A stretch of DNA of 64,000 bases, taken from Atrina japonica. Lineage: Eukaryota > Mollusca > Bivalvia > Pterioida > Pinnidae. Within the stretch, counting starts at the first letter, position 1. Each line of letters starts with the position of its first letter. Shown in pieces: positions 1 through 11,371 of the stretch. The translations under genes were made by a program, and so were the position numbers. The notes under the pieces are model-generated. The model worked only from the letters and a program-made list of their open reading frames with translations, had not been told where the DNA came from and ran no database searches. The stretch covers positions 542,501 through 606,500 of the forward strand of contig BROG01000228.1 in assembly GCA_030159075.1 (NCBI GenBank), read 5' to 3'.

Positions 1-29
1 TAATTTTTGCGTTTATATTCTTATTACAG

Positions 30-1110
30 AATGTCAACGGCACAGAGGTTATACGTACTTTACTGTTGGTAATTTAGCTGTATGTCTGAGGTTTGTGCAT
101 GGAATGAAGGATTTAAATGTAACGGCATTTGAGGCATCATGTGTCCAGGATGGTGGTGACTTGATCAGAATCGACAGCAGTCAGAAGCACCAACTAATTA
201 AGGATTACTTGAGTAAGACAATGCTCTCATTTAACAACGATTCAAAGTGTTGACTACTTACTTTACCTATTTGATTTAAATATGTTTAAAATTTTCGATT
301 TCCCATGAACAGTATCCATAAATATGATAGTTGATTATATAGGAAAGATAACCATATTAAATTCAATTACCTCCAGTATGATTCACACTTAGGAATTTAT
401 CTTGTAAAAACTGTGTACCTGGAAATGTTTGCTCCCGTTTAATTTTCGCCAATTTTTAAAAAAAAAATTCCCTTAGATGAGAGGGCGAATACAAAACGAA
501 AGGAAAATTTTCAAGCTAAATCAATGAAGCACGGAACAAATATGACATCAATAACATTGGTGATTTAGGGCGAATTTAAGATGGGGTGAATATGTTTATT
601 GTCGTAAAAGGGCGAAAATAAACAGGGGTAAAAATTTCCAGGCATGCAGTATTGAAATATTCTATCAGAGCAAAATGAAGTATCAGGGTATCAGTTTATC
701 AAACGTCTTACGTTTTAGACTATGTAATACGATTGCTCTTACAGCTTGTGGCCTATTTATTAAGAATAAAGAGGAGCAACTTATGACCAACTCAGACCCT
801 GTCTTTGCGACTTTCCAAAGGTCAGTTCGTAGACCTACCTAATTGTTTTTATGTCCTTTCAGCTACTCTCCCCAGTTTTGGTGACCCGCAAATCATAATT
901 CAAGGCAATGATGTCGGAGTTGATGGTATCTGGAAATTTGATGACGGAACAAAAATGACCTATTTACCTTGGGAATCGCAACAACCAAATTCTGCGGGTG
1001 GTGACCAGGACTACATTGGAATGAAGAAGTCCTATAGCAATTATAAATGGGGAGATATCTGGAAAGTCAGAAGCGGTTTATTTTCGGCTTATATCTGTGA
1101 AATCGACTGA
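30..1110 (+). CDS. Lectin gene A, last two exons (C-type-lectin-like domain, 5' exon off-window)
   Basis: Two coding exons are visible: 30-212 (183 bp, acceptor ttattacag, donor gagtaag) and 863-1110 (248 bp, acceptor cctttcag, stop TGA 1108-1110). Both junctions are phase 1, so they splice in frame and agree with gene C. The product starts ECQRHRGYTYF and ends AYICEID. Together the exons encode about 143 residues of a secreted C-type-lectin-like domain. The first half has cysteines in E-C-Q, V-C-L and S-C-V, followed by the alpha-helical KHQLIKDYL. The second half has GIWKFDDGTKMTYLPW, then QPN in the calcium-loop position and WGD in the WND position. The usual C2 and C3 cysteines are absent. 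The signal-peptide exon would lie left of base 1. The last exon is intact, unlike gene B. Ligand and calcium dependence are unknown. Confidence 0.85.
416..645. mobile_element. MITE-like element in gene A intron
   Basis: The element begins TACCTGGAAAT and ends with the inverted form ATTTCCAGGCA. Its interior has runs such as gggcgaaaataaacagggg. Related copies lie at 11121-11371, 21451-21844 and 22999-23161. The copies in genes A, B and C occupy the same intron between the two lectin-domain exons, so that insertion predates the divergence of A and C, or each intron was hit separately. Confidence 0.65.
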
Positions 1111-1256
1111 GTGAAATAGAAATATTTTAAAAGACGGATATATATTGTTCTTCAGTAAATATTCAGCTGTAGGATGTTATAATAGTTGTTCAATTGAACA
1201 ACATTTCAGATCTTTAAACCTTTATATATCGTTGTACTTATAAATATGCCAAGGTC

Positions 1257-1262
1257 AATAAA
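1257..1262 (+). terminator. Polyadenylation signal AATAAA, gene A
   Basis: An AATAAA hexamer lies 147 bases after the gene A stop codon, with a second AATAAAA motif about 20 bases further on. Position fits a short 3' UTR. The actual cleavage site is not shown by the sequence. Confidence 0.5.
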
Positions 1263-1353
1263 TTCTTTTAAAATTTGGTGCAATAAAATAATTGTTTTGA
1301 CACTGTCTTTTTATTAAAATATAAACTGCATGTGACATAAGCTTTAATGAATC

Positions 1354-1623
1354 AATTTTTGTTTGTTAATTGTTGTTTAACGTCCCACTCAAGAATCTTT
1401 CACTCATATGGAGACGACACCAAATGCCGGTGAAGGGCTTCAAATTTTGGCCTATGCTCGGGACTTATAGCCATTGAGCACTGAGGGTTCTTTAACGTGC
1501 CGACACCTACTGCGACATGGGACCTCAATTTTTACTGTCTCATCCGAAGGACAGGAGACCAACCTGCCGCCGGCTGAACTCAAACTCACGACCTCACGAT
1601 AAAGTCTAGCGCGCTTCCGACTG
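1354..1623 (-). mobile_element. tRNA-headed SINE (family 1), full length
   Basis: It is flanked by an 11-bp target-site duplication TTTAATGAATC at 1343-1353 and 1624-1634. On the - strand it runs from a degraded tRNA-like head, through the shared body, to a tail of TTG/CAA repeats. It is the same family as the elements at 24628-24905 and 31321-31600. The copy at 12094-12372 is its duplicate in the second tandem unit. Confidence 0.88.
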
Positions 1624-2068
1624 TTTAATGAATCGAAAGTAACCATACGGTTTTATAGTGCGACCTAAAATATCTAAGCAATGTGTTTTCATCTAAAAGT
1701 CACACGATATCCAGATATTACAATTTTATATCAAATAAATTGAAAAGCATTCGGAACTCTTATAAATCGGATCAGGCGCCATGGAGGAGAAAGCATCCCC
1801 TTTCGACCAGCTATACATGCTTCAACTCCATCTATAAATTAAAATGAAAACAAAATGATACAAAATATAGAATATTTTGTGCAAGGAGTAATTCCTTTGT
1901 TTTCTACTGTATTTGACTATAAACCCACGACAGGTATAAATTGTTTTATTTTAATTTGACAATAGACCCGAGGCAGGTATTATCACTTCTTTTTATGGCG
2001 AGGAGTTTTTCGTAACTTGTTTTATTTTGATTTGACTTTAGAATCATGTCAGATGTTATCGATCGGCA

Positions 2069-2262
2069 GGAGATGCTATCCCATCCAAGACACATTTCCC
2101 CATCCCTGTATTTTCCTGAAGTCCAATTATCACCGTTTCTGTTTATTGTCCTCTGGACTTCCATGTAGTTTCCATTTATACCTAATCAAACGTAATTCTA
2201 ATATATATTCAGCTTTATAAAACAGAAGTTAGCCAAAAGGAAATCGAAAATAAATATTCAAG
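2069..2262. other. Segment present only in duplication copy 1
   Basis: Copy 2 reads directly from gatcggcag to gacgatgg at the equivalent point (about 12850). Copy 1 has about 194 extra bases here. I recognise no gene or terminal repeat in them. It could be an insertion in copy 1 or a deletion in copy 2, and it shows that the copies are not identical duplicates. Confidence 0.75.
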
Positions 2263-2279
2263 ACGATGGTTGATGTCAA

Positions 2280-4690
2280 TTAGGTCGTGTTCTTCGGATT
2301 TGGGGTCAGTGGGTTATATGGTGCGAGTGAGCAATTTAATTAATTAATTTTTTTTCTCAAACTTAATTTTTCTGAGGCGAGAGATCTTTTATGGGGCGAG
2401 CGGACAAAATTTTGTATTTTTGAATATTTAAATACTAAGTCATATTAACTCAAGCGAGCAACCAATATTTCTTGACATCGTCCGCTTTTACAGATCAAAC
2501 CTGTAGAAAAATCAATAGTTTGTGTGATAAGCTTTATTGTGCCAGTCTGAAAATTTCAGAAAATCATAATAATTTTATTCATTTAAAAATGATGCTTTTA
2601 TGATAATAACTATATTTAGTACATTTTGACAACTTTTGATAATAATGTACAATGCAAAATACATGTAGTATCTTAATTATAATGATGTACATAATAAAAT
2701 GGCAAAATTATTTATGAGAGCCTACATCAGTACATGTAGGACCAATATAAAAAATACTCCGTAGAAACAACTGCAGGACACTAAGTGGACTTCAGGTGTT
2801 GGTAAGACCTCTGGCAGATACATGTGGCTACATGTAGCTGAACTAGGTCCAAGTACATATACCTGACTTGGGATAGGCAAATGAAAAATAATTCAGTGTG
2901 GAAGAATTTCGTCAACAAAAAGCTCCTATCTGATCATTATCTGTATACTACATTTTTAAGATATTTTATAAAATCTCTGAAAAAAAAAACTTCAACATAG
3001 ATCCAAAATGTTATACTGAACAATTTTGATTAAGTTTTTTGTGGAAATGTGAATGCGTAGTTGTGTACTCATAAACCTTCATAGAACAGGAGGGACTGGA
3101 CAATTATTTAATTATAGTTTTAAATCCATTGTGACATTGGTCTATAGAAACGAAATTCCCCTGTAACTGAAATAAAATGCTATACATGTGCATACCCAGA
3201 GTAAACAAGACTTAATGCAGATATTTTAGGAAAGTATTACTATTTTCACAGTATGCCTGTATTAGTACTACAGTAAGGTTCCATAATATCACAGTATTTA
3301 AATTTACATCATAATTCAAACTAAGTGGAGTGGAGACTTATCATATGTGCCAGTTTGAACAAGGATATAGGTGAGGTGATTTCAACCACAAAGTACAAAA
3401 GTAACTTAAAAGTTGACAGAATTTCAGCCTATAAATGCACAGCAACAATGAATTCTTGTACGGCATTATCGTGCCTTACCTTTTTGTTATCATACTCTAT
3501 TACTTTAAAAAAATGATATACATGAACCAGTATTCTCACTTTAAAAGTAAAAGTTGAATGGGAATTTTGAACTTCATTACCTACCTTAATTGTTGCTACT
3601 GCCGTGATAATAATATACATGTATCCTGGAATTGGTGATATTGTAAAATAATTGCAACAGGTTTAACTCATTTGATTCAAACACTAAAATGATTAAATTT
3701 CATCTTACAAATTTTGGAATTGGATGTGGGTGTTTCCTGACATGATGTGAGTGGGCAGAAATTTATTTTCAAATTTCACTTATCGATTTTCAAGTGCTAG
3801 TGGTCCCGAAGAACAACTAATTAATTTGGCGTGGACTTAAAGTTCATTAGTTGAGCTCGATTTTGAAAGATCTATGATTCCGAAAGAAAATAGTGGTATT
3901 AGACAAAGCCTTATACTAAACCTTAATGTATTGTCAAACCCATCTTAGACTAACCACTGTAAAACGATAACCTAGATATACTGTCAAAACAGTCTAAGAG
4001 TAGCCACTGTAAAATGATAACCTAAATGTATTGTCAAAACAGTCTAAGAGTAGCCACTGTAAAATGATAACCTAAATGTATTGTCAAACTTGTCTAAGAG
4101 TAACCACTGTAAAAAGAGGACAATCGCGGTTTTTGTGGTGTTTGAAATTTAAAAAAAAACGATGATATCTATAGGAAATATCACTTATTAAATTATCAGC
4201 TGGTGTCGATATATTATTTACTGGGTGTATGTATATCCTCAGGAAGTCAAACGGTCAACCAGCCAAGTCAACGACCTAGGGATTATGAATATGAAGCGTA
4301 ATACAAAACGTAAAGAACTCCATAATTAGATCTAGATACGATTATATCACGACTGTGGATACTACAACAGAGACGTTTTGAACTTTTATTTCCATCGATC
4401 GCGTACAGTAATCATATGTGTAGTGTTGTCTATATTGAATATATGATATGATATGCTTTCTCTTATTTCTTCCTATGAAAGAAGATTACAAATCACAAAA
4501 TATGCAAAACAGAACATTTAGAAAAGAGGACTGTGATAACAAATATTCAAATATGCACATATGCACATGCGCAATTGATTTTTTCATAGGGGCGGACCTA
4601 GTGAAAGTCAATATTTTAGCTGTATTTTACCATAGAAATGTGTATTTTTGTTTTATTTAAATCAGGGTGGTAAGATTCTGTGACAATTTT
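2280..4690. other. Non-coding interval with a 50-bp minisatellite
   Basis: No exon-like open frame or conserved protein is visible. The stretch is AT-rich, with many acatgta motifs and short direct repeats, and it is repeated almost unchanged at about 12880-15360. The only structured feature I can support is the tandem array at 3919-4120. Confidence 0.6.
3919..4120. repeat. 50-bp minisatellite, about four units
   Basis: The unit contains ccactgtaaaatgataacct followed by aaatgtattg and a tcaaaacagtctaagagtag block, repeating every 50 bases with small changes. The duplicated copy is at 14576-14780, where one unit has a short internal insertion. Confidence 0.85.
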
Positions 4691-4699
4691 TACCTAGTG

Positions 4700-7470
4700 T
4701 TACCTAATGTTGAATTCTAGTACAGGTTCCTGCAGGATCCTCATCACTAGACTCCCTTTCAGAAATTAACTTTCTTTGACTTCCGACGATGTTAATTTGG
4801 GATTTGTAGTTAAGATTTTGGTTGATCCAAAAGTTATTAAGTCTGTTTTTGAAGGCGTTCAGGGATTTTGAACATACATCATTTGACAAACTGCTTCATA
4901 ACTGTGTTGTACGGATGCCGAAACTGTATTTCCTGATATATAGTTTTGCTCGCTGTGGGTATATCTTATGTGAATTTCGAATTTCCCCTGTTCCCTAATC
5001 TATTTGCATTATCATCCCACATCTTTATGAAATTACTAGCTGATTGTCGTATACACCAGTAACTATCTTGTATAGCTCGGTCATATCCCCCTGATTCGTC
5101 TATAGCTCAGCGTTGGGATTTTAAACTTCCGGAACCTCTTAGAATATGTTAAGTTCACAAATCCTGGTATTTGTTTGATAATTCTCCTTCGAACGCCCTC
5201 CAGTTGTTCTATGAGTTTAACTTTGAAGGGGGCCCATACAGAATTGACATACGTCTAGATGTACCCTTACCAAGGATTTATATAATATAAGAAAAGTTTA
5301 TTTATCCAGATGTTGGAAGACTCCGAGTATAATACTGAATATAGAGTTTGCCTTCTTGACTTTCTAACAAATAATATGTTTCTCAAAACATAGTTCTGAG
5401 ACTATGATGACATCTGTCCTTTTCCTCTGATACAAGATCTAGTTCATTCACAAGTAGGTTGTACTTAAAGTCATGATCAATGTTATGCTTCCCGATAGTC
5501 TTGTTTGTGATTACTCTGTTTCACTAAGTGAAATGTTGAGTTGCAATTTTCGTTGGAGTGACGAGAATTCGTTCCTCACATATTTCATTTGAACTTGACT
5601 GGACTCACGGCGGGTGTGACCGGTCGGCAAAGGATGCTTACTCCTCCATGACACCTGATCCCACCTCTTGGTTTCCAGAGGTCCGTGTTTGTCCATTTTA
5701 TCAGATTTGTATCTATATATCCTGGACATCCTAAAGATTTATACTTTGGTATCTGAGATGTTGTATATAGTTGCCTTTATTTCGGTGAAAAGGTAGTAAC
5801 CACTTGTCACTCTAGTTAGTAAGTTTATCTAGATATTTCTATAGAATGCATTTGTCATCCAATGTTCTGATTTGTCTGAAAATCTTCGTGTTGTCAGAAA
5901 AAAGGTAAACATTGAATCGACTGTGTCTGAAAGGTCGATTACGAAAATGATAAAGAGTAACGGCCCAATGACTGATCCCTTTGGAATTCCGGCTAGATGT
6001 TGCCCTATTGACTTATACGTGATGTATTCTCCCCTCGAAGTAGTTCTTAATCCAGTCTATCGTTTCTGATCAAATTTGGTATGCCTGCAGTTTATTGATT
6101 AGGCGTTTGTTTGGTACTGTGTCAAAAGCCTTCTAGTAATCCATGTAAATACAATCTATACTTGGACTGTTGTCTATCGCCTCTGTCCATTCAGCTAATA
6201 CTCGGAGTAGCTGTAGTGCTGTGGGACGTTCATTCACAAATCCAAACAGGTTGTTGTTTAAGAGAATGATTTCAGACATAGATGTAATAATGTGGTCCCT
6301 CACTAGTTTCTCCATCATCACCTTATAGACATCAGAAGTCAAGCTGACTGGGCTGTAATTTCCTGTGAGGGCTTTGTTGCCTTTCTTAAATACAGCACTG
6401 ATTCTGGCCTTTTTCTAATCTGAAGGTTACCCCCTCCCTTATCGAAGTGATTTATTGAAAATCTTATCAAGTGGAGTTGACAACTCAGTAGACATTTCAC
6501 GGAGGAGTCGGGGGCATAATGTTATCGATTCCGGGTGATTTGTTTGGTCGTAGATTTTTTAGGATTTTGATGAATTCCGGTTTAGATATCCTAATACTTG
6601 TCCATCCCTGAATAATGTTTCTTCCAAAGTTGGAACCAGTTGACTCAATTGTGAAGACGCTACTGAACAAATTTGCTAGTATGTTTGCCTTGTAGATGTC
6701 AACTTCATTTTTTTATTTAGAATCTTTTGGATCAGTGCATAGCTCTGCAATACCTGGTCTCATTTTACTTTTTGAGTTGATATATCTCCAAAAACGCTTT
6801 TGGTCAGACTTTGCTGCACAGGCTAGATTTTCCTCATAGTTTATCCTAGCTCTCCTAGTAAGTTTGGTGACTTGATTACGTACTTTCCTGCATTTCTTCC
6901 TCACAGAGGGGTCTTTTATCTGTACGCATTTCCTAGAGAGTGAATTATTTTCTTTAATCTTAGACAATGTTTCTTTTTCTAAGTGGTATTTGTTCTTCTT
7001 TGTTTCCTCTTTCTACTACTGAATGAATATATTTATTTTCAAGTTAGGATAACTCATCACAAAATATTTTCCACATTCCGTCTAGTGACTCAGAATTTAG
7101 AACCTCATCCCAGTCACCACAATATCATTTCTCAAACTGGTAAAATCTGCCTTTCTATAGTTCCTCCTCTCTCTTACGCTATTTCTTCTTGTCACATTAC
7201 AGACGTAGTTTAAAGTTAGTGCACGGTGGTCACTTTTACCAAGTGGACTCTGGTGTTTAAGGTTTTCAATTCAGAACACTTCCTTTGTCAGTATTAAATC
7301 CAAGATATTTGGTTTGTTATTATCTCTCCATCTTGTTAGTTTACTTACAGCTTGTTCAGGACAATTATCTAGTATACACTCCACAAGACCCGAGTCTTCC
7401 GAGTTTTCCATGGAACATTTGCGACGGGTGTGGCATGCCAGCAGAAGACACCGACTCCTTCCGGACACCT
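4700..7470 (-). mobile_element. Degraded non-LTR retrotransposon (LINE), copy 1
   Basis: Read on the - strand, broken frames follow LINE ORF2 order. A C-terminal endonuclease piece lies at 7271-7468 (TRWRDNNKPNILDLILT). A linker with RKKCRKVRNQVTKLTRRARI is at 6713-6967. A reverse-transcriptase block is at 6133-6342, with LFGFVNERPTALQLLRVL and CIYMDY leading into the KAFDTVP motif. C-terminal segments (WAPFKVKLIEQLEGVRRRI, PTLSYRRIRG, NAFKNRLNNFW) continue down to about 4700. Stops and frameshifts are frequent. A second repeat interrupts it at about 5520-5760. It resembles CR1/Jockey-type elements; the clade is inferred from memory. It is not a functional gene. Confidence 0.88.
5520..5760 (+). 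mobile_element. Dispersed repeat (3' end of an RT element) inserted in the LINE
   Basis: It contains the blocks gatgcttactcctccatgac, acctgatcccacctcttgg and ccgtgtttgtccattttatc, then tactttggtatctgagatg. Related blocks recur at 16225-16475, 27344-27440 (-), 53310-53530, 58075-58260 (-) and 58640-58830 (-). In the LINE it separates WLLPFH from the downstream block around HIGKHN, so it inserted after the LINE. Both duplication copies share it. I infer that the family is the 3' tail of the RT element whose coding remnant is at 51404-51559. Confidence 0.75.
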
Positions 7471-7570
7471 GGTCTTATCCCGTTTGGAATTCGTAATTGT
7501 TCTTCATGTTGAGACCATTTGTACATCTAATTCGTCGTGTTATAATGGACTTGAGTTTTGATTTTAATTG
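7391..7570 (+). mobile_element. Second dispersed-repeat fragment, related to 51735-51900
   Basis: It shares tccggacacctggtcttatc and attgttcttcatgttgagac, then taatggacttgagttttg, with the stretch downstream of the RT remnant at 51.7-51.9 kb. It overlaps the endonuclease end of the LINE remnant. The two copies are clearly related but diverged. Confidence 0.65.
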
Positions 7571-8019
7571 GTACTTGTTCAATTTTACTTTAAACACTTT
7601 TCTAATACTATAACATGGTAATGCTGATAATATTTTAAATGTTCTCTACTTACAAGGAACCACTCTATCATGAATTCTTTATGTATGCATTTTATGCTGT
7701 CTTTGAAGTTAATTGGACTCGGACATACATTTGCCTAAAGTTATGGAATCAATTCCTGTGAGCACATTTACACTCCCTTAAATCAGTAGATTGAATGGTT
7801 TACTGAAATAATTCATTACAGAACAAGTTAATACAACGTGGAATGTTTGTATAATTTACAAACATGACGGTATCTTAGTAAATGTAACAATTTTCAAAAT
7901 CGTTAAAATTTGTTTTATTGCTTTCTTTATTGGGCCACTAAACTATAGGTAAAGTGTTCCATTTGCAGGGAGTTGTTTCTAATGCAAAATGATCTCAATA
8001 GACTGAACAAAAAGACTCG

Positions 8020-8027
<8 letters not shown>
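7570..8027. other. Unassigned interval, absent from copy 2
   Basis: I see no gene, terminal repeat or tandem array. The interval belongs to the roughly 950-bp block (7158-8102) missing from copy 2, which there jumps from aaaatct directly to a short AT run at 17858. Confidence 0.5.
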
Positions 8028-8112
<85 letters not shown>

Positions 8113-8116
8113 TATG
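8028..8116. repeat. (AT)n microsatellite
   Basis: Almost pure AT dinucleotides fill this stretch. It marks the right edge of the block absent from copy 2 and the point after which the sequence acquires many extra homopolymer bases. Open frames across it encode only alternating Ile-Tyr and are not genes. Confidence 0.97.
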
Positions 8117-8269
8117 TAGAACATTTTTTGCACATCGACTATCACAGTCACTACCTTTGTAAAAGAAGTTGAAGGTATGACGCAATACCGATAATCGATC
8201 TTTGGACTCATTGAGTTTGCGAGACACACGCTCTCTGCAACTGGCCCGATGCAACCTGTCAAACTATTA

Positions 8270-8430
8270 TTTGTTTGTTTGTTTTCTTGTTGTTTTTATC
8301 CCACCAAGAATCTATCACTTCTATGATGATGCCACCAGTTTTAAGTGTGGTGTCCAAATTTTTACCTGTGCTATGCACTCGAACCACCTGGCCACGGTTT
8401 CCTTAAATGTCATTGATTATCATTCTTTTG
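8270..8430 (-). mobile_element. SINE family 1 tail fragment
   Basis: The sequence from a run of gttt repeats through tcccaccaagaatctatcac and gccaccagttttaagtgtgg matches the 3' body of family 1 SINEs in reverse orientation. The tRNA-like head is missing. Its duplicate is at about 18010-18190. Confidence 0.65.
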
Positions 8431-8475
8431 CGTTTTGTCAGCATATTAAATGTCATATCACGCAGTAAAATCTGA

Positions 8476-8960
8476 ACCCATTTAACCCTAAAGACACATT
8501 TGGACTGGTTTTGGTCATTGATTTAGAGAAGAGTCCATTGTTTTTCGGGGGTTGATGAGTTAATGTATAAGGTTATACATGGAGGTGATAGATATGTCGT
8601 ATTGGAGATAACAAACATGACTGTATACACTAGAAACATTATTAGTCAAGGTCAGTAACAAACCTAATGTCAAGGACCATATTCTTAGTAAAACAATATA
8701 AAATAATATTCCGCTCTGATAACATCATTTAGATTCTAAACTCATCAAAAGCTAAGATAATCAAAAATTTTACAACGGTTACTCTTAGACTGATTTGGTT
8801 ATACATTTAGATTTGTTGTTTGGCCTTGTATGATACCACTTTCTCTCCAGAAAATATACCCAAATTTTTAATTCGAAATTGACAGAAACTATCGTCCTGA
8901 GCATTACAACTTTGGGTATTTATAGTATTTGTAAATGTCTTCAATTGCACCTGTACACCG
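8476..8960. mobile_element. Dispersed repeat with inverted ends, copy in unit 1
   Basis: It opens with cccatttaaccctaaagaca, and the matching inverted form gggggttgatgagttaatg lies about 70 bases later. The sequence after it, around gtatgataccactttctctc and gaaactatcgtcctg, is also related to 59030-59150. Further copies of the first part are at 18235-18330, 22318-22425 (-) and 58866-58960. A weak reading frame runs on the - strand of the later part, but I do not recognise it. Confidence 0.55.
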
Positions 8961-9685
8961 ACTTGTGCCTCGGATCATCGACATTGCCGTCTTTATTTTT
9001 TCTACTGTCTGTCCTTGTGGGGCAGTAAACGTGACTATTTAGACCCGATAAAATGGGACCACATTTCATTGTACTAAAATAAAGGAATTAATGTGTTTTC
9101 AAAATTGATTATTGCGTTTACAATACAACGAAATTGGTTCCTAAGTAAACAAAATAAATACAATTCCCTAACTTACGTATATATATATTGCAGACCGATT
9201 CACCTTTTCAAAACATTGTTTTTTAAAAAATACAAAGTCGAGTATACCGTCTGTAGATCATTATCTTTACTATTTTCATATCAAGCTGTTATTTCGCAAC
9301 AATACAAACCACTAATACTTAACTCTCGCTTTTAGCAAACCTAATGCATTTGTTAGTACTGATTTGTCATAGACAGTGCACTACAAATAAAGTCACGAGT
9401 ACTCTAGACTTTTGATATTGTGGTAATTATGCTAGTTTTCTCCTTTCATACACTGTAAAGTGTTGTACAAATGTTAAGTGTCGTGTAGCTCTAATTTGCG
9501 TTCTCATCTTTCAGCTCCTACTGGTGGATCATTTGTAAAGTAGCCTCTTAACCTATAAAACGGAAAGATAGAATATTGTGGATTGTGCATTGCTGAACTT
9601 TGTAAGCTGTCATTTTGGTTCAACGATTCGTATCGGAGTACATTATAGTGTTTTACACTAATATAGATTCCACACGTTTATTCCG

Positions 9686-9805
9686 GTTTTATGTTACGTT
9701 CTAAAATTGATATTCAGGTTTTACGTTACGTCCTATACCTGAGATAGTAACATTTATATTCCGGTTTTACGTTACGTTCTACATCTTAGATAGTAACATT
9801 GATAT
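9686..9805 (+). promoter_or_regulatory. Tandem repeats upstream of gene B exon 1
   Basis: The repeats are the same three imperfect units, each with a gttacgt core, as seen upstream of gene C at 19428-19556. They end about 40 bases before the gene B start codon. A promoter role is inferred from position only. Confidence 0.4.
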
Positions 9806-10522
9806 TCTGTATACATTCTGTATGAATCAACCGCTGTGAAAATGTTGGTTTTGTGTATCCTTCTCCCAGGTTTCATGAAACTTGTTGATGGCCAGATGTT
9901 GCTGCAAAATACAGGACAATCTAAGATTAGTTCATATTATCCATGGCTAGTGGATACTCTAACGGAAGCGAGGAAAGAAAAATGCCAACAATTACAATAA
10001 TGTGATGAAAACGTTGAATATGTGTACCATGCAAGCTGTTGGGTACAAACAAACAACAAACGCGGCAGGAAGTACAGGCGCACCCAAAATTAGTCCCAAG
10101 GATTTCTACACAGGGATAACGCAGAAATTATCAGAAATGTCCACAGACTCACAAAACCAAAAACAATTGATAAATAACATAACAGACTTGATGGAAAACG
10201 CAGATGGGAAGAATTGATGAGATAGAAAGACAAAATCTGAAATAGCTTCTGGCGGCCCTGAAAAAAAACTATTGCTATCAGTAAATAGCATAGCTTTTTG
10301 GAAATAATTCTGGTGATGGCAGGTGTTTTACTGTTGATGACTTCAAATGCAAAGAAAATGGTAAGAGATATTTACAGTAAAATAGTTGATGACAATACTA
10401 TCAATTATTACACATACATATATACTGTTATTCTTTTCTATTCATTTGCAACACAGACATCGGGATTAGACATATTTTCATTGATAAATTGGTTAGCGAA
10501 GGTTTTAGTCCGCTGGTACCTA

Positions 10523-10680
10523 TGATGATTTTTGTGAGATAGTTTGCCAGTTTACTTGCGATAGGCCGGTGGTCTCTTCCCGGGTACATTGCAACTGGGT
10601 TCTCTCCACCACCTATATTAAAAAACTGGCCGCCACAATATAACTAAAATTGTTCCATGTGGCATAAAACAAAAACCCTA
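10523..10680 (+). mobile_element. SINE family 2 tail in gene B intron 1
   Basis: It contains gccagtttacttgcg, ggtctcttcccgggtacatt and the closing tggccgccacaatataact, as in the fuller copy at 33116-33365. No tRNA head is present. It lies between the end of duplication unit 1 (10457) and the start of unit 2 (10696). Confidence 0.75.
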
Positions 10681-11120
10681 AATCAAATCAATGATTAATT
10701 TTTGCGTTTATATTCTTATTACAGAATGTCAACGGCACAGAGGTTATACGTACTTTACTGTTGGTAATTTAGCTGTATGTCTGAGGTTTTGTGCATGGAA
10801 TGAAGGATTTAAATGTAACGGCATTTGAGGCATCATGTGTCCAGGATGGTGGTGACTTGATCAGAATCGACAGCAGTCAGAAAGCACCAACTAATTAAGG
10901 ATTACTTGAGTAAGACAATGCTCTCATTTAACAACGATTCAAAGTGTTGACTACTTACTTTACCTATTTGATTTAAAATTATGTTTAAAATTTTCGATTT
11001 CCCATGAACAGTATCCATAAATATGATAGTTGATTATATAGGAAAAGATAACCATATTAAAATTCAATTACCGATCCAGTATGATTCATCACTTAGGGAA
11101 TTTATCTTGTAAAAACTATG

Positions 11121-11371
11121 TACCTGGAAATGTTTGCAAATCAATCCCGTTTAATTTTCGCCAATTTTTAAAAAAAAAAATTCCCTTAGATGAGAGGGCG
11201 AATACAAAACGAAAAGAAAATTTTCAAGCTAAATCAATGAAGCACGGAACAAATATGACATCAATAACATTGGTGATTTAGGGGCGAATTTAAGATGGGG
11301 TGAATATTGTCAACAAAAAGCTTTATTGTCGTAAAAGGGCGAAAATAAACAGGGGTAAAAATTTCCAGGCA
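11121..11371. mobile_element. MITE-like element in gene B intron 2
   Basis: This is the duplicate of the element at 416-645, with the same TACCTGGAAAT start and inverted end. It carries a few added bases, like the rest of this region. Confidence 0.6.

Larger units (their letters stand above)
1..10457. repeat. Tandem duplication unit, copy 1 (period about 10.7 kb)
   Basis: Position 1 matches position 10696 and the identity continues, with indels, to 10457/20195, where both copies share the same end and then diverge. Copy 1 contains the last two exons of lectin gene A, a SINE, a 50-bp minisatellite, a LINE remnant, an AT array and the 5' exon of lectin gene B. Relative to copy 2 it has two extra blocks, about 194 bp near 2069-2262 and about 950 bp near 7158-8102. 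The left limit of the unit lies outside the window. The duplication is seen directly; whether it is biological or an assembly artefact cannot be decided here. Confidence 0.95.

Noticed and set aside
6133..6342. Reverse-transcriptase frame as a host gene or active element
   Set aside because: Stops and frameshifts flank it on both sides and another repeat interrupts the element, so it is a dead LINE fragment.
8023..8262. Frames encoding alternating Ile-Tyr (also at 25975-26232)
   Set aside because: They are AT dinucleotide arrays.
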